A DNA stretch of 64,000 nucleotides from Anaerolineae bacterium. Lineage in GTDB: Bacteria > Chloroflexota > Anaerolineae > Aggregatilineales > Phototrophicaceae. The stretch's first letter is position 1, and each line of letters opens with the position of its first letter. The stretch is taken from the NCBI GenBank assembly GCA_023382675.1, contig JAHDWN010000025.1:1-64000 (forward strand), written 5' to 3'. The notes beneath the pieces were generated by a model. The model did not search any database, had not been told where the DNA came from, and saw only the letters and a list, made by a program, of their open reading frames with translations. Positions 53,009-61,036 of the stretch are shown here, one piece after another. Both the position numbers and the translations under genes were made by a program.

Positions 53009-54028
53009 ATGAACAATACCAATGCCGACGTGGCGCAGATTCACCGATATTTATTTGAGCGCACCGGCGATGGGGTGCTGATCATCGACGCGCGCGGCAT
53101 GATAGAAATGATCAACCCGGCGGCGGTGGCGATGTTGGGAATCACCGGCGTAAAGGCACGTGGACAGCGCCCGGCGAAGCTGTTTCGGAACAATGCGTCG
53201 CTGGTCAATCTCATAGGCCGCTCTGGGGAGCAGGTGCTGGACGTACATTTACCCCGGCGGCGGTTGGCGCTTGGTAGCGCGTCCGAACTCGAAAATGGTG
53301 GCAAGCTGATCATCCTTCAGGATGTGACCGAACAGCGGCGCTTCGATGTGCATCGGCAGGAACTGGTGCAGCGCATGGCGCACGACCTGCGCAACCCCCT
53401 GATGGCGATGAGCGGCTTTGCCGAGCTGATCGAAACCATGGGCGAATTGACGCCTCAGCAGCATCACTTTATCGCTCGCCTGCGCCAGACGACGACGAAA
53501 CTTTACGACGTGGCCGCTGAATTGGTCGATCTCGTCTGGATCGAGGCGGGACTGCCGATGCAGCACCGGCCATTCCGCCTGCAAGAACAGATTGCGCAGG
53601 TCATTACCAATCTCTCAACACTGGCGGAAAGTCGGCGTATTGTCATCGCATTTTCTGTGCAAGATCCTCTGCCATTGGTTATGGGCGATCCGGACCGATT
53701 GTATATGGCGGTTTTTCAGCTTCTGGAGAATGCGATTCTCTATTCCGAGCCGGATAGCAGCGTGGCGATCCATGCCTGGGGCGATGGCTATGATCTGTAT
53801 TGCAGCGTCGCCGACAAAGGGATCGGGATTTCAGACAATGAGCTGTATCTGGTTTTCGACCGCCTCTATCGCTCGAACGATGCGCGTGTGCAGGCGATTC
53901 CTGGTGGCGGACTGGGCTTGACGCTGGCAAAGAAGATCATTTTGCGCCATGGCGGGGATATTTGGGCGGTGTCCAATCTGGGCAAGGGCAGCACATTCAC
54001 ATTTGTGCTGCCCGCTGTCGGCGCATAG
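53009..54028 (+). CDS. PAS-domain sensor histidine kinase
   Basis: The start is the ATG at 53009, 4 bp after the previous stop. The 339-residue kinase has a PAS domain (about 8-110; FERTGDGVLIIDARGMIEMI). A HisKA helix carries His125 in RMAHDLRNPLMAMSGF. The ATPase domain has FQLLENAILYSEPDS (N box), DKGIGI (G1) and GGGLGLTLAKKIILRHGG (G2). There is no membrane segment and no adjacent response regulator. It follows the glycosidase-like gene closely, so it may share its transcript. Confidence 0.88.
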   Translation: MNNTNADVAQIHRYLFERTGDGVLIIDARGMIEMINPAAVAMLGITGVKARGQRPAKLFRNNASLVNLIGRSGEQVLDVHLPRRRLALGSASELENGGKLIILQDVTEQRRFDVHRQELVQRMAHDLRNPLMAMSGFAELIETMGELTPQQHHFIARLRQTTTKLYDVAAELVDLVWIEAGLPMQHRPFRLQEQIAQVITNLSTLAESRRIVIAFSVQDPLPLVMGDPDRLYMAVFQLLENAILYSEPDSSVAIHAWGDGYDLYCSVADKGIGISDNELYLVFDRLYRSNDARVQAIPGGGLGLTLAKKIILRHGGDIWAVSNLGKGSTFTFVLPAVGA

Positions 54029-54038
54029 GGATGCGGCC

Positions 54039-54950
54039 ATGCGACGGATCAAGATCACCTTGCCTGCGACAATAACCGACCTGGGGCCAGCGTTGGGTGG
54101 GCTGGGCCTGGCGGTCGGCCTGTACACCACCATCGAGATCAGTGAGCGCTCGGACGACAATCTGCACGTGGAGACCGAGGGCGAAGATGCCGGTCGTTAC
54201 AGTGTCGGCCTGCGTCACCCTGTCGTTCTGGGGCTGATGCGCGTGTTTCAGATGCTTGAGAAGACCGTGCTGGGCCTGAACGTGCGGATCGAGAATCAGA
54301 TTCCACACAGCGCCGGGCTGGGCGTGGAAGCCATCTACATGGTGGCTGGGATCGTCGGTGCGAACAATCTGCTCGGCACGCCGTTCAATCGCAGCCAGAT
54401 ATTGGAGATTTGCGCCCAGGAAACGAGCCGCCCGAATCAGGTGACGGCAGCTATTCTGGGCGGGCTGACGGCGGCTGTTCTGGATAATGGCAAGCTCGTC
54501 TATCGCAGCCTGCCGGTCGAGACGTTTCAGCTTGTGATTGTCGCGCCCGATCTTGATGAGTATGCCGAGGCGCTGCGGGATGCCGTGCCAGAGCGTGTGT
54601 TACTACGCGATGCGGCTGCCAATCTGGCGCGTGTGCCGCTGCTGCTCGATGCGTTGCGCAGTGGAGACGTGCATCTGCTCGATCAGGTAGCCGATGATCG
54701 CTTGTATGCGCCGCACATTCGTGAGCAGCTTCCCGGCTTTCACGAGGCGGTCGCTGCTGCCAGGCGTGCCGGTGCAAAATCGCTCCTGCTCGCGCGCGGC
54801 GGCATTCTGATCGCGTTCGCAGAGCGCGATCACCGGCAGATTGCGCAGGCAATGCAGACTGCACTACAAGACGCCGGCTCGACCGTGCATTACTGGACGC
54901 TGCCCATCGACCGCCAGGGAATTGTCATCAGTGTGGCGCAGACTGGCTGA
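54039..54950 (+). CDS. thrB: Homoserine kinase homologue (GHMP family)
   Basis: I start at the ATG at 54039, 10 bp after the kinase stop. The 303-residue protein opens LPATITDLGPALGGLGLAVG, the ThrB form of the N-terminal GHMP motif. The ATP-binding loop is PHSAGLGVEA (89-98), where the usual GLGSSA is GLGVEA, so both serines are missing. The C-terminal GHMP region contains GAKSLLLARGG. ThrB phosphorylates homoserine for threonine synthesis. The altered loop leaves activity in doubt. Confidence 0.75.
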   Translation: MRRIKITLPATITDLGPALGGLGLAVGLYTTIEISERSDDNLHVETEGEDAGRYSVGLRHPVVLGLMRVFQMLEKTVLGLNVRIENQIPHSAGLGVEAIYMVAGIVGANNLLGTPFNRSQILEICAQETSRPNQVTAAILGGLTAAVLDNGKLVYRSLPVETFQLVIVAPDLDEYAEALRDAVPERVLLRDAAANLARVPLLLDALRSGDVHLLDQVADDRLYAPHIREQLPGFHEAVAAARRAGAKSLLLARGGILIAFAERDHRQIAQAMQTALQDAGSTVHYWTLPIDRQGIVISVAQTG

Positions 54951-55019
54951 TGCAACCTTAGCGGCGCGGATGCGTATAATGAGATGTGAAATGTGATCAC
55001 GGATGAGGAATACGAAACC

Positions 55020-55349
55020 ATGGATGAGAAACTGAACGGAAACGGAAATCCAGAAAACACAGAGCAGACTACCAATGATGTGTGGGATGCTTTCACCCGT
55101 TTTGCCGAACATCAGCGGAAAGCGATTGACGAGGCCGGGAGGGCCATCGATGCGCTGTTCCCGCCGGGCTTCAAGGAGCATGGTGGTGAGGCGCGCCGCG
55201 AATTCGTCAAAGGCTTCAAGGTCCTGGTAGACGCCGCAATCAACGAGCTGGAGAAGGCGAACCGCGAACTGGAGAAGACGCGCAAGCCGCAGGATCAGCC
55301 GCCGACTTCGACGACGGGCAAGGCCAAAGTCAAAGTTCAGATTGACTGA
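55020..55349 (+). CDS. Small hypothetical protein with C-terminal coiled coil
   Basis: I start at the ATG at 55020, with GAGGA 10 bases upstream; a GTG nine codons earlier is possible. The 109-residue protein has an Asn/Gly/Glu-rich N terminus. The helix [20 protein letters not shown] is a short coiled coil with a basic Lys/Arg end. No membrane segment or known family is seen. It ends at a terminator shared with the convergent tRNA gene. Confidence 0.6.
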   Translation: MDEKLNGNGNPENTEQTTNDVWDAFTRFAEHQRKAIDEAGRAIDALFPPGFKEHGGEARREFVKGFKVLVDAAINELEKANRELEKTRKPQDQPPTSTTGKAKVKVQID

Positions 55350-55361
55350 GTGTCCAGGAAT

Positions 55362-55395
55362 ACAAACACCCCGCCAGATATGACGGGGTGTTTGT
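55362..55395. terminator. Bidirectional terminator between hypothetical gene and tRNA-Ser
   Basis: ACAAACACCCCG (55362-55373) and CGGGGTGTTTGT (55384-55395) pair over 12 bp around ten bases, with T tails on both strands. Confidence 0.85.
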
Positions 55396-55398
55396 TTG

Positions 55399-55488
55399 TG
55401 GCGGAGAGGGAGGGATTCGAACCCTCGATGGCCTTACGACCATACTCATTTTCGAGACGAGCCCGTTCAACCACTCCGGCACCTCTCC
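55399..55488 (-). tRNA. tRNA-Ser (CGA)
   Basis: The minus strand folds as a class II tRNA. The acceptor arm is GGAGAGG with CCTCTCC, and the 3' CCA is encoded (55401-55399). The T arm reads GAGGGTTCGAATCCCTC. The anticodon stem CTCGT/ATGAG holds the loop CTCGAAA, so the anticodon is CGA and reads the serine codon TCG. A long variable arm is as expected for serine. Confidence 0.95.
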
Positions 55489-55500
55489 GTATTGATGAGA

Positions 55501-55962
55501 TTATTTTTGACCATCGGCGCGAAGGCTCGCAAAAAAAGCGCGGATTTGTGCCGCTGCTTCGTCTGCCAGCAGACCTCCCTGCACATCGACCCGGTGGTTG
55601 AGCCGGTCGTGTCGCAGGATGTCCATAATACTGCCGCCTGCGCCTGCCTTCAGATCTGGCGCTGCATAGACCAGGCGCGGTATTCGTGCCAGAACCATCG
55701 CCCCTGCACACATGGCACAGGGTTCCAGTGTGCAGTAGATCGTGACAGCGTCGAGTCGCCAATGATGGATGGCACGCGCAGCTTCGCGAATCGCGATCAT
55801 CTCCGCATGTGCCGTAGGGTCGCCGTCGCGCTCGCGACAGTTATAACCCCTGCCGATGATCTCTCCCTGATGAACGGCGATTGCGCCGATAGGGACATCT
55901 CCGTGCGCGACCGCTTTCTCAGCTTCTGCGAGCGCAAGGCGCATCCAGGCGGCATCATCCAT
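55501..55962 (-). CDS. tadA: tRNA-specific adenosine deaminase TadA
   Basis: The protein has 153 residues with the deaminase zinc site: HAE at about 55-57 (DPTAHAEMIAIREAA) and PCAMC in CTLEPCAMCAGAMV. It converts A34 of tRNA-Arg(ACG) to inosine in the anticodon wobble position and is normally essential. It sits 12 bp from the tRNA-Ser gene on the same strand. The order is tadA, then tRNA. Confidence 0.93.
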   Translation of the reverse strand: MDDAAWMRLALAEAEKAVAHGDVPIGAIAVHQGEIIGRGYNCRERDGDPTAHAEMIAIREAARAIHHWRLDAVTIYCTLEPCAMCAGAMVLARIPRLVYAAPDLKAGAGGSIMDILRHDRLNHRVDVQGGLLADEAAAQIRAFFASLRADGQK

Positions 55963-56032
55963 GCGCCGATTGTAGCAGACTCGCCATACGGTGTGAAGTC
56001 CGGCTCATTCGTCGCTTTTGCCCTGTCAAAAT

Positions 56033-58054
56033 TCAGGGCAGCCGGTCGGCGATCAGCTCGACCACATCTTTGATCTCTGGTCCGTCGGTGACGGCGGTCT
56101 GTGCAGTCGTGAACATCTGCATACAGAAGGGGCAGCCCACGGCCAGCACCTCCGCGCCGGTGGCTCTGGCCTCCTCATAACGCTCGATGTTGACGGCTTT
56201 GTCGCCGTGTTCCTCCTCTTTCCAGAACTGCGCGCCGCCCGCGCCGCAGCAGAACGAACTGCTGCCGTGCCGAGCCATTTCCGTCACGCCCGCGCCCAGA
56301 CTTTCGAGCACAGTGCGCGGCGCTTCGATCACGCCATTGTGGCGGCCCAGGTAGCAGGGGTCGTGGAAGGTCACGTTCGACTGTTGGCTGGGGTGCGCGC
56401 TCTTCGGCAGTTTGCCCGCGGCGATCATTTCTTCGATCAGTTCCGTGTGGTGAATCACGGTGTAATCGCCGCCGAACTGATGGTATTCCTTGCCCAGATT
56501 GTGCAGGCAGTGCGGGCAGGTGACGACGATCCGTTTCGGATTGACCTCGTTCAGGATTTCGACGTTGGTCTGCGCCAGTTCTTGATACAGATATTCATTA
56601 CCGGCGCGCCGAGCGCTGTCCCCGGTGCAGTTCTCGCGCTCGCCCAGCACGGCAAAGCTGACGCCCGCTGTATGCAGCACCTTGACCAGCGCACGGGCGG
56701 TCAACTGAGCGCGGGCATCGTAGCTGGCGGCGCACCCTACCCAGTAGAGCACATCGAAATCAGGATTTTCTTCGACCGTCGGTACAGGGAAGTCGAGGCC
56801 GTTGGCCCAGCGGAAGCGGCCTTCGCCAATTTGCCAGGGATTACCCTGGCGCTCCATGCCATTGAAGGCCGCCTGAAGTTCTGGCGGAAACTCGCCCTGC
56901 GTCAGGACGGCGTCGCGGCGGATGTCGAGGATGTCGAGCATCGGTTCGTTGCCGACCGGGCAAATGTCGATGCACGCGCCGCAGGCCGTGCAGGCCCAAA
57001 CAGCGGACTCGCTGATGGCGCTGCCGACGAGCGAGAACGGTGATGCTGCGCCACCCGCCAGGTCGTGCAGATTGTCGCGCATGAGGTAGCGCTTGTTGAC
57101 TTCATAAGCCGAGGGCGAAAGCTCTTTGCCCGTCGTATAGGCCGGGCACACGTCTTGGCAGCGGTTGCACATGATGCAGGCGAAGCCATCAAAGATGTTG
57201 GTCTTCGTCAGGTCTTCGAGTTTGTTCGCGCCGAACTGCTCGCGATCTTCATCTTCAAAGTCGAGCTTTTCCATCTCGCCGAGCGAGGTGCGCTGCGGGC
57301 GGGTGAGATAGTTCAATGGCCCCATGAACAGGTGGGCGTGCTTGCTGTAGGCGAAGTAGGGTGTGAAGACGAGGATGCCACCCAACGCGAGCCACCAGAA
57401 AAGGTGTTCCCAGATTTGCGCGACGTCCGGCGTCAAGCCTGACCAGATCGGCGCGATCAGCGACGCAAAAGGCATGAGCGGATCGGCACTCTGTGAGACG
57501 ATAACTGTTTCCCCAAGAAAGCGCGCGCCGACGTGGATGAGGATGAAGATGGCGACGATCAGGGAATCCTGGGTGATAGCGCCAGCTTTGACCTTGGGAT
57601 GCAGCAGCACATTCTCATGATACTGAAGCTGTCTGCGCGCGGGCAGCACAAAGCGACGCAGAATGAAGTAGATCACGCCGACGAGGACAGCGATGCTCAA
57701 AACGTCGGCGAACAGGCGATAGAGATCGTAGATCAGACCGAGATTCTTGAGCGAGTCTTCGAAACCAGGAATAAAACCTCGTAGACCGTCAAGGATGTTG
57801 ACCAGAAAATAGAAGGTGAAGCCCCAGACGACGCCGAGATGAAACAGGCTGGTGAGGCGACGCGCGCGCAGCGTTGTCCTTTGCGACAAATAGATCCATA
57901 GAGCATCCCAGGCGCGACGCAGCAGGTGATTTAAGTAGAGCTTGCCCTGTCCGCGATTGATCGTCAGATACATATCGCGGAAGCCTGCATAGGTGGCCCC
58001 AATGGCGAGCAGCGCAAGCATGACGAAGGCCATTTTCTCAACCAGGGTCAGCAT
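56033..58054 (-). CDS. Membrane Fe-S oxidoreductase (nitrate-reductase-gamma plus HdrD-like)
   Basis: The start is the ATG at 58052-58054 behind CAGGAGA. The 673-residue protein starts with about five membrane helices resembling nitrate reductase gamma (about 1-235). Two 4Fe-4S clusters follow: CIMCNRCQDVCPAY and CTACGACIDICP. Two CCG domains end the protein, with FCCGAGGAQFWKEE and VTCPHCLHN. The layout matches HdrDE-like or GlpC/Sdh-type electron-transfer proteins that pass electrons between quinone and soluble carriers. The partner is unknown; no flavoprotein gene is adjacent. Confidence 0.85.
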   Translation of the reverse strand: MLTLVEKMAFVMLALLAIGATYAGFRDMYLTINRGQGKLYLNHLLRRAWDALWIYLSQRTTLRARRLTSLFHLGVVWGFTFYFLVNILDGLRGFIPGFEDSLKNLGLIYDLYRLFADVLSIAVLVGVIYFILRRFVLPARRQLQYHENVLLHPKVKAGAITQDSLIVAIFILIHVGARFLGETVIVSQSADPLMPFASLIAPIWSGLTPDVAQIWEHLFWWLALGGILVFTPYFAYSKHAHLFMGPLNYLTRPQRTSLGEMEKLDFEDEDREQFGANKLEDLTKTNIFDGFACIMCNRCQDVCPAYTTGKELSPSAYEVNKRYLMRDNLHDLAGGAASPFSLVGSAISESAVWACTACGACIDICPVGNEPMLDILDIRRDAVLTQGEFPPELQAAFNGMERQGNPWQIGEGRFRWANGLDFPVPTVEENPDFDVLYWVGCAASYDARAQLTARALVKVLHTAGVSFAVLGERENCTGDSARRAGNEYLYQELAQTNVEILNEVNPKRIVVTCPHCLHNLGKEYHQFGGDYTVIHHTELIEEMIAAGKLPKSAHPSQQSNVTFHDPCYLGRHNGVIEAPRTVLESLGAGVTEMARHGSSSFCCGAGGAQFWKEEEHGDKAVNIERYEEARATGAEVLAVGCPFCMQMFTTAQTAVTDGPEIKDVVELIADRLP

Positions 58055-58192
58055 AAAATGTCTCCTGAACAAGTCTGTTCGGCGTGGTGACGAGACAGCC
58101 GCGCCCGTGATTCGTGCGCCGGAGTTTACCACTGCCTCTGCACTTAGGCGAACGGGTTATTCGGGCAATGTTTGAAATGAACTTCTGCCGAG

Positions 58193-58699
58193 TTATTGGG
58201 CTGACAGCACCTGGAGGATGGTTTCGCGCAAGGCAAGGCGAGCTTGTAGATCGTAGGTCACATCCAGGCTGCGAAGCAGCGGTGCGGGCGGCGCACCATT
58301 GTCATCATAGTAGACAGTGAAATCCTTGCGCATGAGTTTGTGATAGACCTCGGCTTCGTAGAACGGGGCGGCGTAAGGCAGTGTGCGTTGGCCCATGATG
58401 ATACGCACCACGTGCGCCTCTTGAACCGTCCACACACCGCTCAACGACAGAGTTCTATAGCCAGTATAGCCGCTGGCGCGTCGCCACATGATCACGCCCA
58501 CCCAAGGCGAGGGCGTATCCCCTTTGACGGTTTTGGGACCCCAGGCAATGAGGCGTGAATAGCGGGCCAGGGCGGCTTCAACAGCCGTCCACGCATCCAG
58601 ATCATCGAGAATTTTCGCTAGTTCGGCCTGTACCGGTTGTGCGCGCAGCTGCCGCACCTGTTGGAGGATCGAACTCGGCGACGGACGCGACCGTTTCAC
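58193..58699 (-). CDS. Hypothetical soluble protein, unknown function
   Basis: A 168-residue protein without signal or membrane segment. It is Arg- and Leu-rich and mainly helical with a few beta stretches (YTGYRTLSLSGVWTV, FYEAEVYHKLMRKDFTVYYD). No catalytic motif is recognised. It begins 3 bp after the stop of the TPR gene on the same strand and 138 bp upstream of the Fe-S oxidoreductase, so it may share their transcript. Its role is unknown. Confidence 0.6.
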   Translation of the reverse strand: MKRSRPSPSSILQQVRQLRAQPVQAELAKILDDLDAWTAVEAALARYSRLIAWGPKTVKGDTPSPWVGVIMWRRASGYTGYRTLSLSGVWTVQEAHVVRIIMGQRTLPYAAPFYEAEVYHKLMRKDFTVYYDDNGAPPAPLLRSLDVTYDLQARLALRETILQVLSAQ

Positions 58700-58702
58700 T
58701 GT

Positions 58703-59680
58703 CTATCCATCAAGCGCAATCGCCGCGACAACTGTGCCGGTCGGGGTGTCGCCGGAATAAGTCACGACGAGCGTATACAACCCAGGGGATGCCAGCGGGA
58801 AATTCTCAATCAATGCTGACGGGTCGGTGTTGCTGGTGTCGTCATTGGCGACCATCGGCGTCCCATCGGGTGCCAACAGGATGATAAGCGGATCGACCTG
58901 GCTGTCCTGCCCAGGCACGGCAATCGCGCTCAAATTCTGCGGGCGGTCAATCGTCACCGGGATCAGATAGACGCGCCCTTCGGCAAACTCAAGCTGGCGC
59001 GGCTCATCGGGATTAAAGGCATCTGCCTCGCGTACGTCCGTGCCAATGAGAGTCGCATAGTCCATGTAGTCAGCCGCCGCCCCGCTCGAATCTCCGCGGC
59101 TGGTGTTGAAGAAACCGCGCAGGAGGTGCAGAAACGGCGGACTCTGATCGCCGCCAAGAGCCACCGCTTGATCAATATCGGCAATCGCCTGATCGAACGA
59201 CTCTTGCTGTGCAAACAGAAAGGCGCGATTGGTGTAGGTCTGAACGGTCGGATTGATGTCCAGGGCTTCCGTGTAGCTCTCAAGTGCGGAGGCAGTGTCT
59301 TCAAGTGCTGCGTAAATATTGGCCTGTAAGGTGAACAGGTTGGCACGGTAAGTCGCAGGATAAGCATCTTCCGGCGCAAAACGGATGGCGGTCTGGACAT
59401 CGGAGAGGGCAGCATCATTGTCTTCTCGACCCAAATAGCCAATGCTGCGTATGAAGTAGCCCTGGCTATCCGTCGGATTCAGAAGCACAAACAGGCTGGC
59501 ATCCAGAACCACGCGGTCGTAGTCCTGATTCTGGAGTGCCTGCTGGCCGCTTTCAAAAAAACTGATCCCTACCGGCTGCCAATCGGGGGTCTGCGTGGCA
59601 GATTGTTCCTGTGCCAGCGCCGGGAAGACACTCACTGCGGACAATAACAGCACGAATACAACCACCAGCCGCCTGTTCAT
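58703..59680 (-). CDS. Exported TPR protein with C-terminal PPC-like domain
   Basis: The protein has 325 residues. A signal peptide ends at VFPALAQ (about 24). Four or so TPR-type helical repeats follow (about 40-220), for example YRANLFTLQANIYAALEDTA and SYTEALDINPTVQTYTNRAF. The C-terminal 100 residues look like a pre-peptidase-C beta domain (VDPLIILLAPDGTPM). TPR parts bind proteins and the C domain often anchors secreted enzymes. It is probably at the cell surface as a scaffold. Confidence 0.75.
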   Translation of the reverse strand: MNRRLVVVFVLLLSAVSVFPALAQEQSATQTPDWQPVGISFFESGQQALQNQDYDRVVLDASLFVLLNPTDSQGYFIRSIGYLGREDNDAALSDVQTAIRFAPEDAYPATYRANLFTLQANIYAALEDTASALESYTEALDINPTVQTYTNRAFLFAQQESFDQAIADIDQAVALGGDQSPPFLHLLRGFFNTSRGDSSGAAADYMDYATLIGTDVREADAFNPDEPRQLEFAEGRVYLIPVTIDRPQNLSAIAVPGQDSQVDPLIILLAPDGTPMVANDDTSNTDPSALIENFPLASPGLYTLVVTYSGDTPTGTVVAAIALDG

Positions 59681-59775
59681 CTCACGCCACCTTCGTCACT
59701 CAAATCAATGATTATCCTACTCGAAAGTGCCGGATATGTATCAATTCGCGCAGCCTACATTCCTGCAATGCTCAT

Positions 59776-60135
59776 TTACGGTGCCATCTCTGCGTGCTGG
59801 CGGGCGCAGCGCTCCAGGGCGCGTTGGGCTTCACGAACGTTGATTTTCGGCGCAACGTCCTGGTAGAACCGGGTTGCGGTCGCTTCGATGGTCGCGCGTG
59901 CAGCGTCGCTCTGGACATCGAGATCGAGTGTGTAGTTAGCTTCGTCGAGACCTTCGATGGGTTCAAGTTTGATCTCAGTGACATTTTCGCGGCGAACACG
60001 CTCAAGATTGGCACGCCGTTTATCTGCATCAGCAGCACGCGCCGCGTCACCGGCGGATTGATAATAGTCGCGCAGTCTCGTTTCCATCTCGATGGCAAAC
60101 GTCATGATCGCGCCAAAGGTATTGAGAGAACTCAT
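59776..60135 (-). CDS. Small hypothetical protein, helical
   Basis: I start at the ATG at 60133-60135, with AGGA 6 bases upstream. The 119-residue protein is mostly helical. The N-terminal TFGAIMTFAIEMETRLRDYYQ and AADADKRRANLERVRREN resemble the rubrerythrin/ferritin-like helix pattern, but the metal ligand pairs (E-x2-H) are not found. No membrane segment is present. It is a member of the long minus-strand run between 58193 and 62488. Function unknown. Confidence 0.55.
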   Translation of the reverse strand: MSSLNTFGAIMTFAIEMETRLRDYYQSAGDAARAADADKRRANLERVRRENVTEIKLEPIEGLDEANYTLDLDVQSDAARATIEATATRFYQDVAPKINVREAQRALERCARQHAEMAP

Positions 60136-60217
60136 GCAACATCCTGTGTCGTTGGGCAAATCTTATGTGCCGAAGATTACAACAGGCGAGTGTGCCTGCG
60201 CAACGGTCGGCCAGGCA

Positions 60218-60598
60218 CTAGCGGGGCGGTGTCTCATGTTTAGCGCCACCCGTGAGATAAGACACACTCATCCACATCGAGCGCGAGTGCCGGTAAAAGA
60301 GCACGACAAAGACGACGTTATAGACGATCCAGAAGATCAGATGGGGCAGGACGGGTGGTTGGTAAGCACCGTGGATCAGGAAAAATCCACCCATGGTGGT
60401 CAGTTCGGCCAGCGCCAGATTGATGTACATCCCGCCGACCGATTCACCATCTTCATGCTCAAAACGAAGGCCACATTCGGAGCAGGTCTGGTTGACTTTT
60501 AGCAAGCCACTGAAGGTGCGTCCGCGTTCGCAGTGTGGGCAGCGCAGGCGTGCGCCGACCCACATCTTATGCAATACAACCCCCAGCGACATCGTCAT
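60218..60598 (-). CDS. DUF983 membrane protein
   Basis: The protein has 126 residues. The N-terminal zinc-ribbon-like region has RLRCPHCERGRTFSG and TCSECGLRFEHEDGES. Two membrane helices follow, ending in HSRSMWMSVSYL. This pattern is DUF983, whose role is unknown; some members sit near cytochrome oxidase or cytochrome c genes. It overlaps the acetyltransferase gene by 4 bp (ATGA), so the two are coupled. Confidence 0.85.
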   Translation of the reverse strand: MTMSLGVVLHKMWVGARLRCPHCERGRTFSGLLKVNQTCSECGLRFEHEDGESVGGMYINLALAELTTMGGFFLIHGAYQPPVLPHLIFWIVYNVVFVVLFYRHSRSMWMSVSYLTGGAKHETPPR

Positions 60599-60999
60599 AC
60601 GCCTGCCTGCCGGTCGAAGTTGCGCATGATCATGCCGGAGTAGCGGTTCATGCCGAACCGTTCGTAGAAAGGCTGAAGCTCTGGGTCACACATGAGGTCG
60701 ATCACGTAGAGATGACGCAGTTCAGCCAGAATGCGCTTCATCAGCTCGCCGCCGATCCCCTGCCTGCGATAATCCGGCAACACTTCCAGGAGCGGGATGT
60801 AGGCGGCGAGCACATGATCGCTGATGGCGTTGACAAAGCCGACAACGGTCTCCCCGTCCAACGCGAGCACGACGGCAGCGCTGTTTTGCAAGCTGCGCAG
60901 ATGTACTTCAGGCGCTGGCGGATTCGGCCAGCCTTCGAAGAACCCCCCACGCAGTTGAGCGGCGGTGATGCCGTCCGTGTTGGTCAGATAGCGAATCAT
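60595..60999 (-). CDS. GNAT-family N-acetyltransferase
   Basis: A 134-residue GNAT protein. Motif A, the acetyl-CoA-binding loop, is YRRQGIGGELMKRIL (R-x2-G-x-G/A). The substrate side opens TAAQLRGGFFEGWPNPPAPE and the end contains ELQPFYERFGMNRYSG. GNATs acetylate small amines, amino acids or protein N termini; the target is unknown. It is translationally coupled to the downstream DUF983 gene and lies 37 bp after mmsA. Confidence 0.85.
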   Translation of the reverse strand: MIRYLTNTDGITAAQLRGGFFEGWPNPPAPEVHLRSLQNSAAVVLALDGETVVGFVNAISDHVLAAYIPLLEVLPDYRRQGIGGELMKRILAELRHLYVIDLMCDPELQPFYERFGMNRYSGMIMRNFDRQAGV

Positions 61000-61036
61000 G
61001 AGGTGCGACTGATCCGGTTTGAAACCTCAGCCGAAG

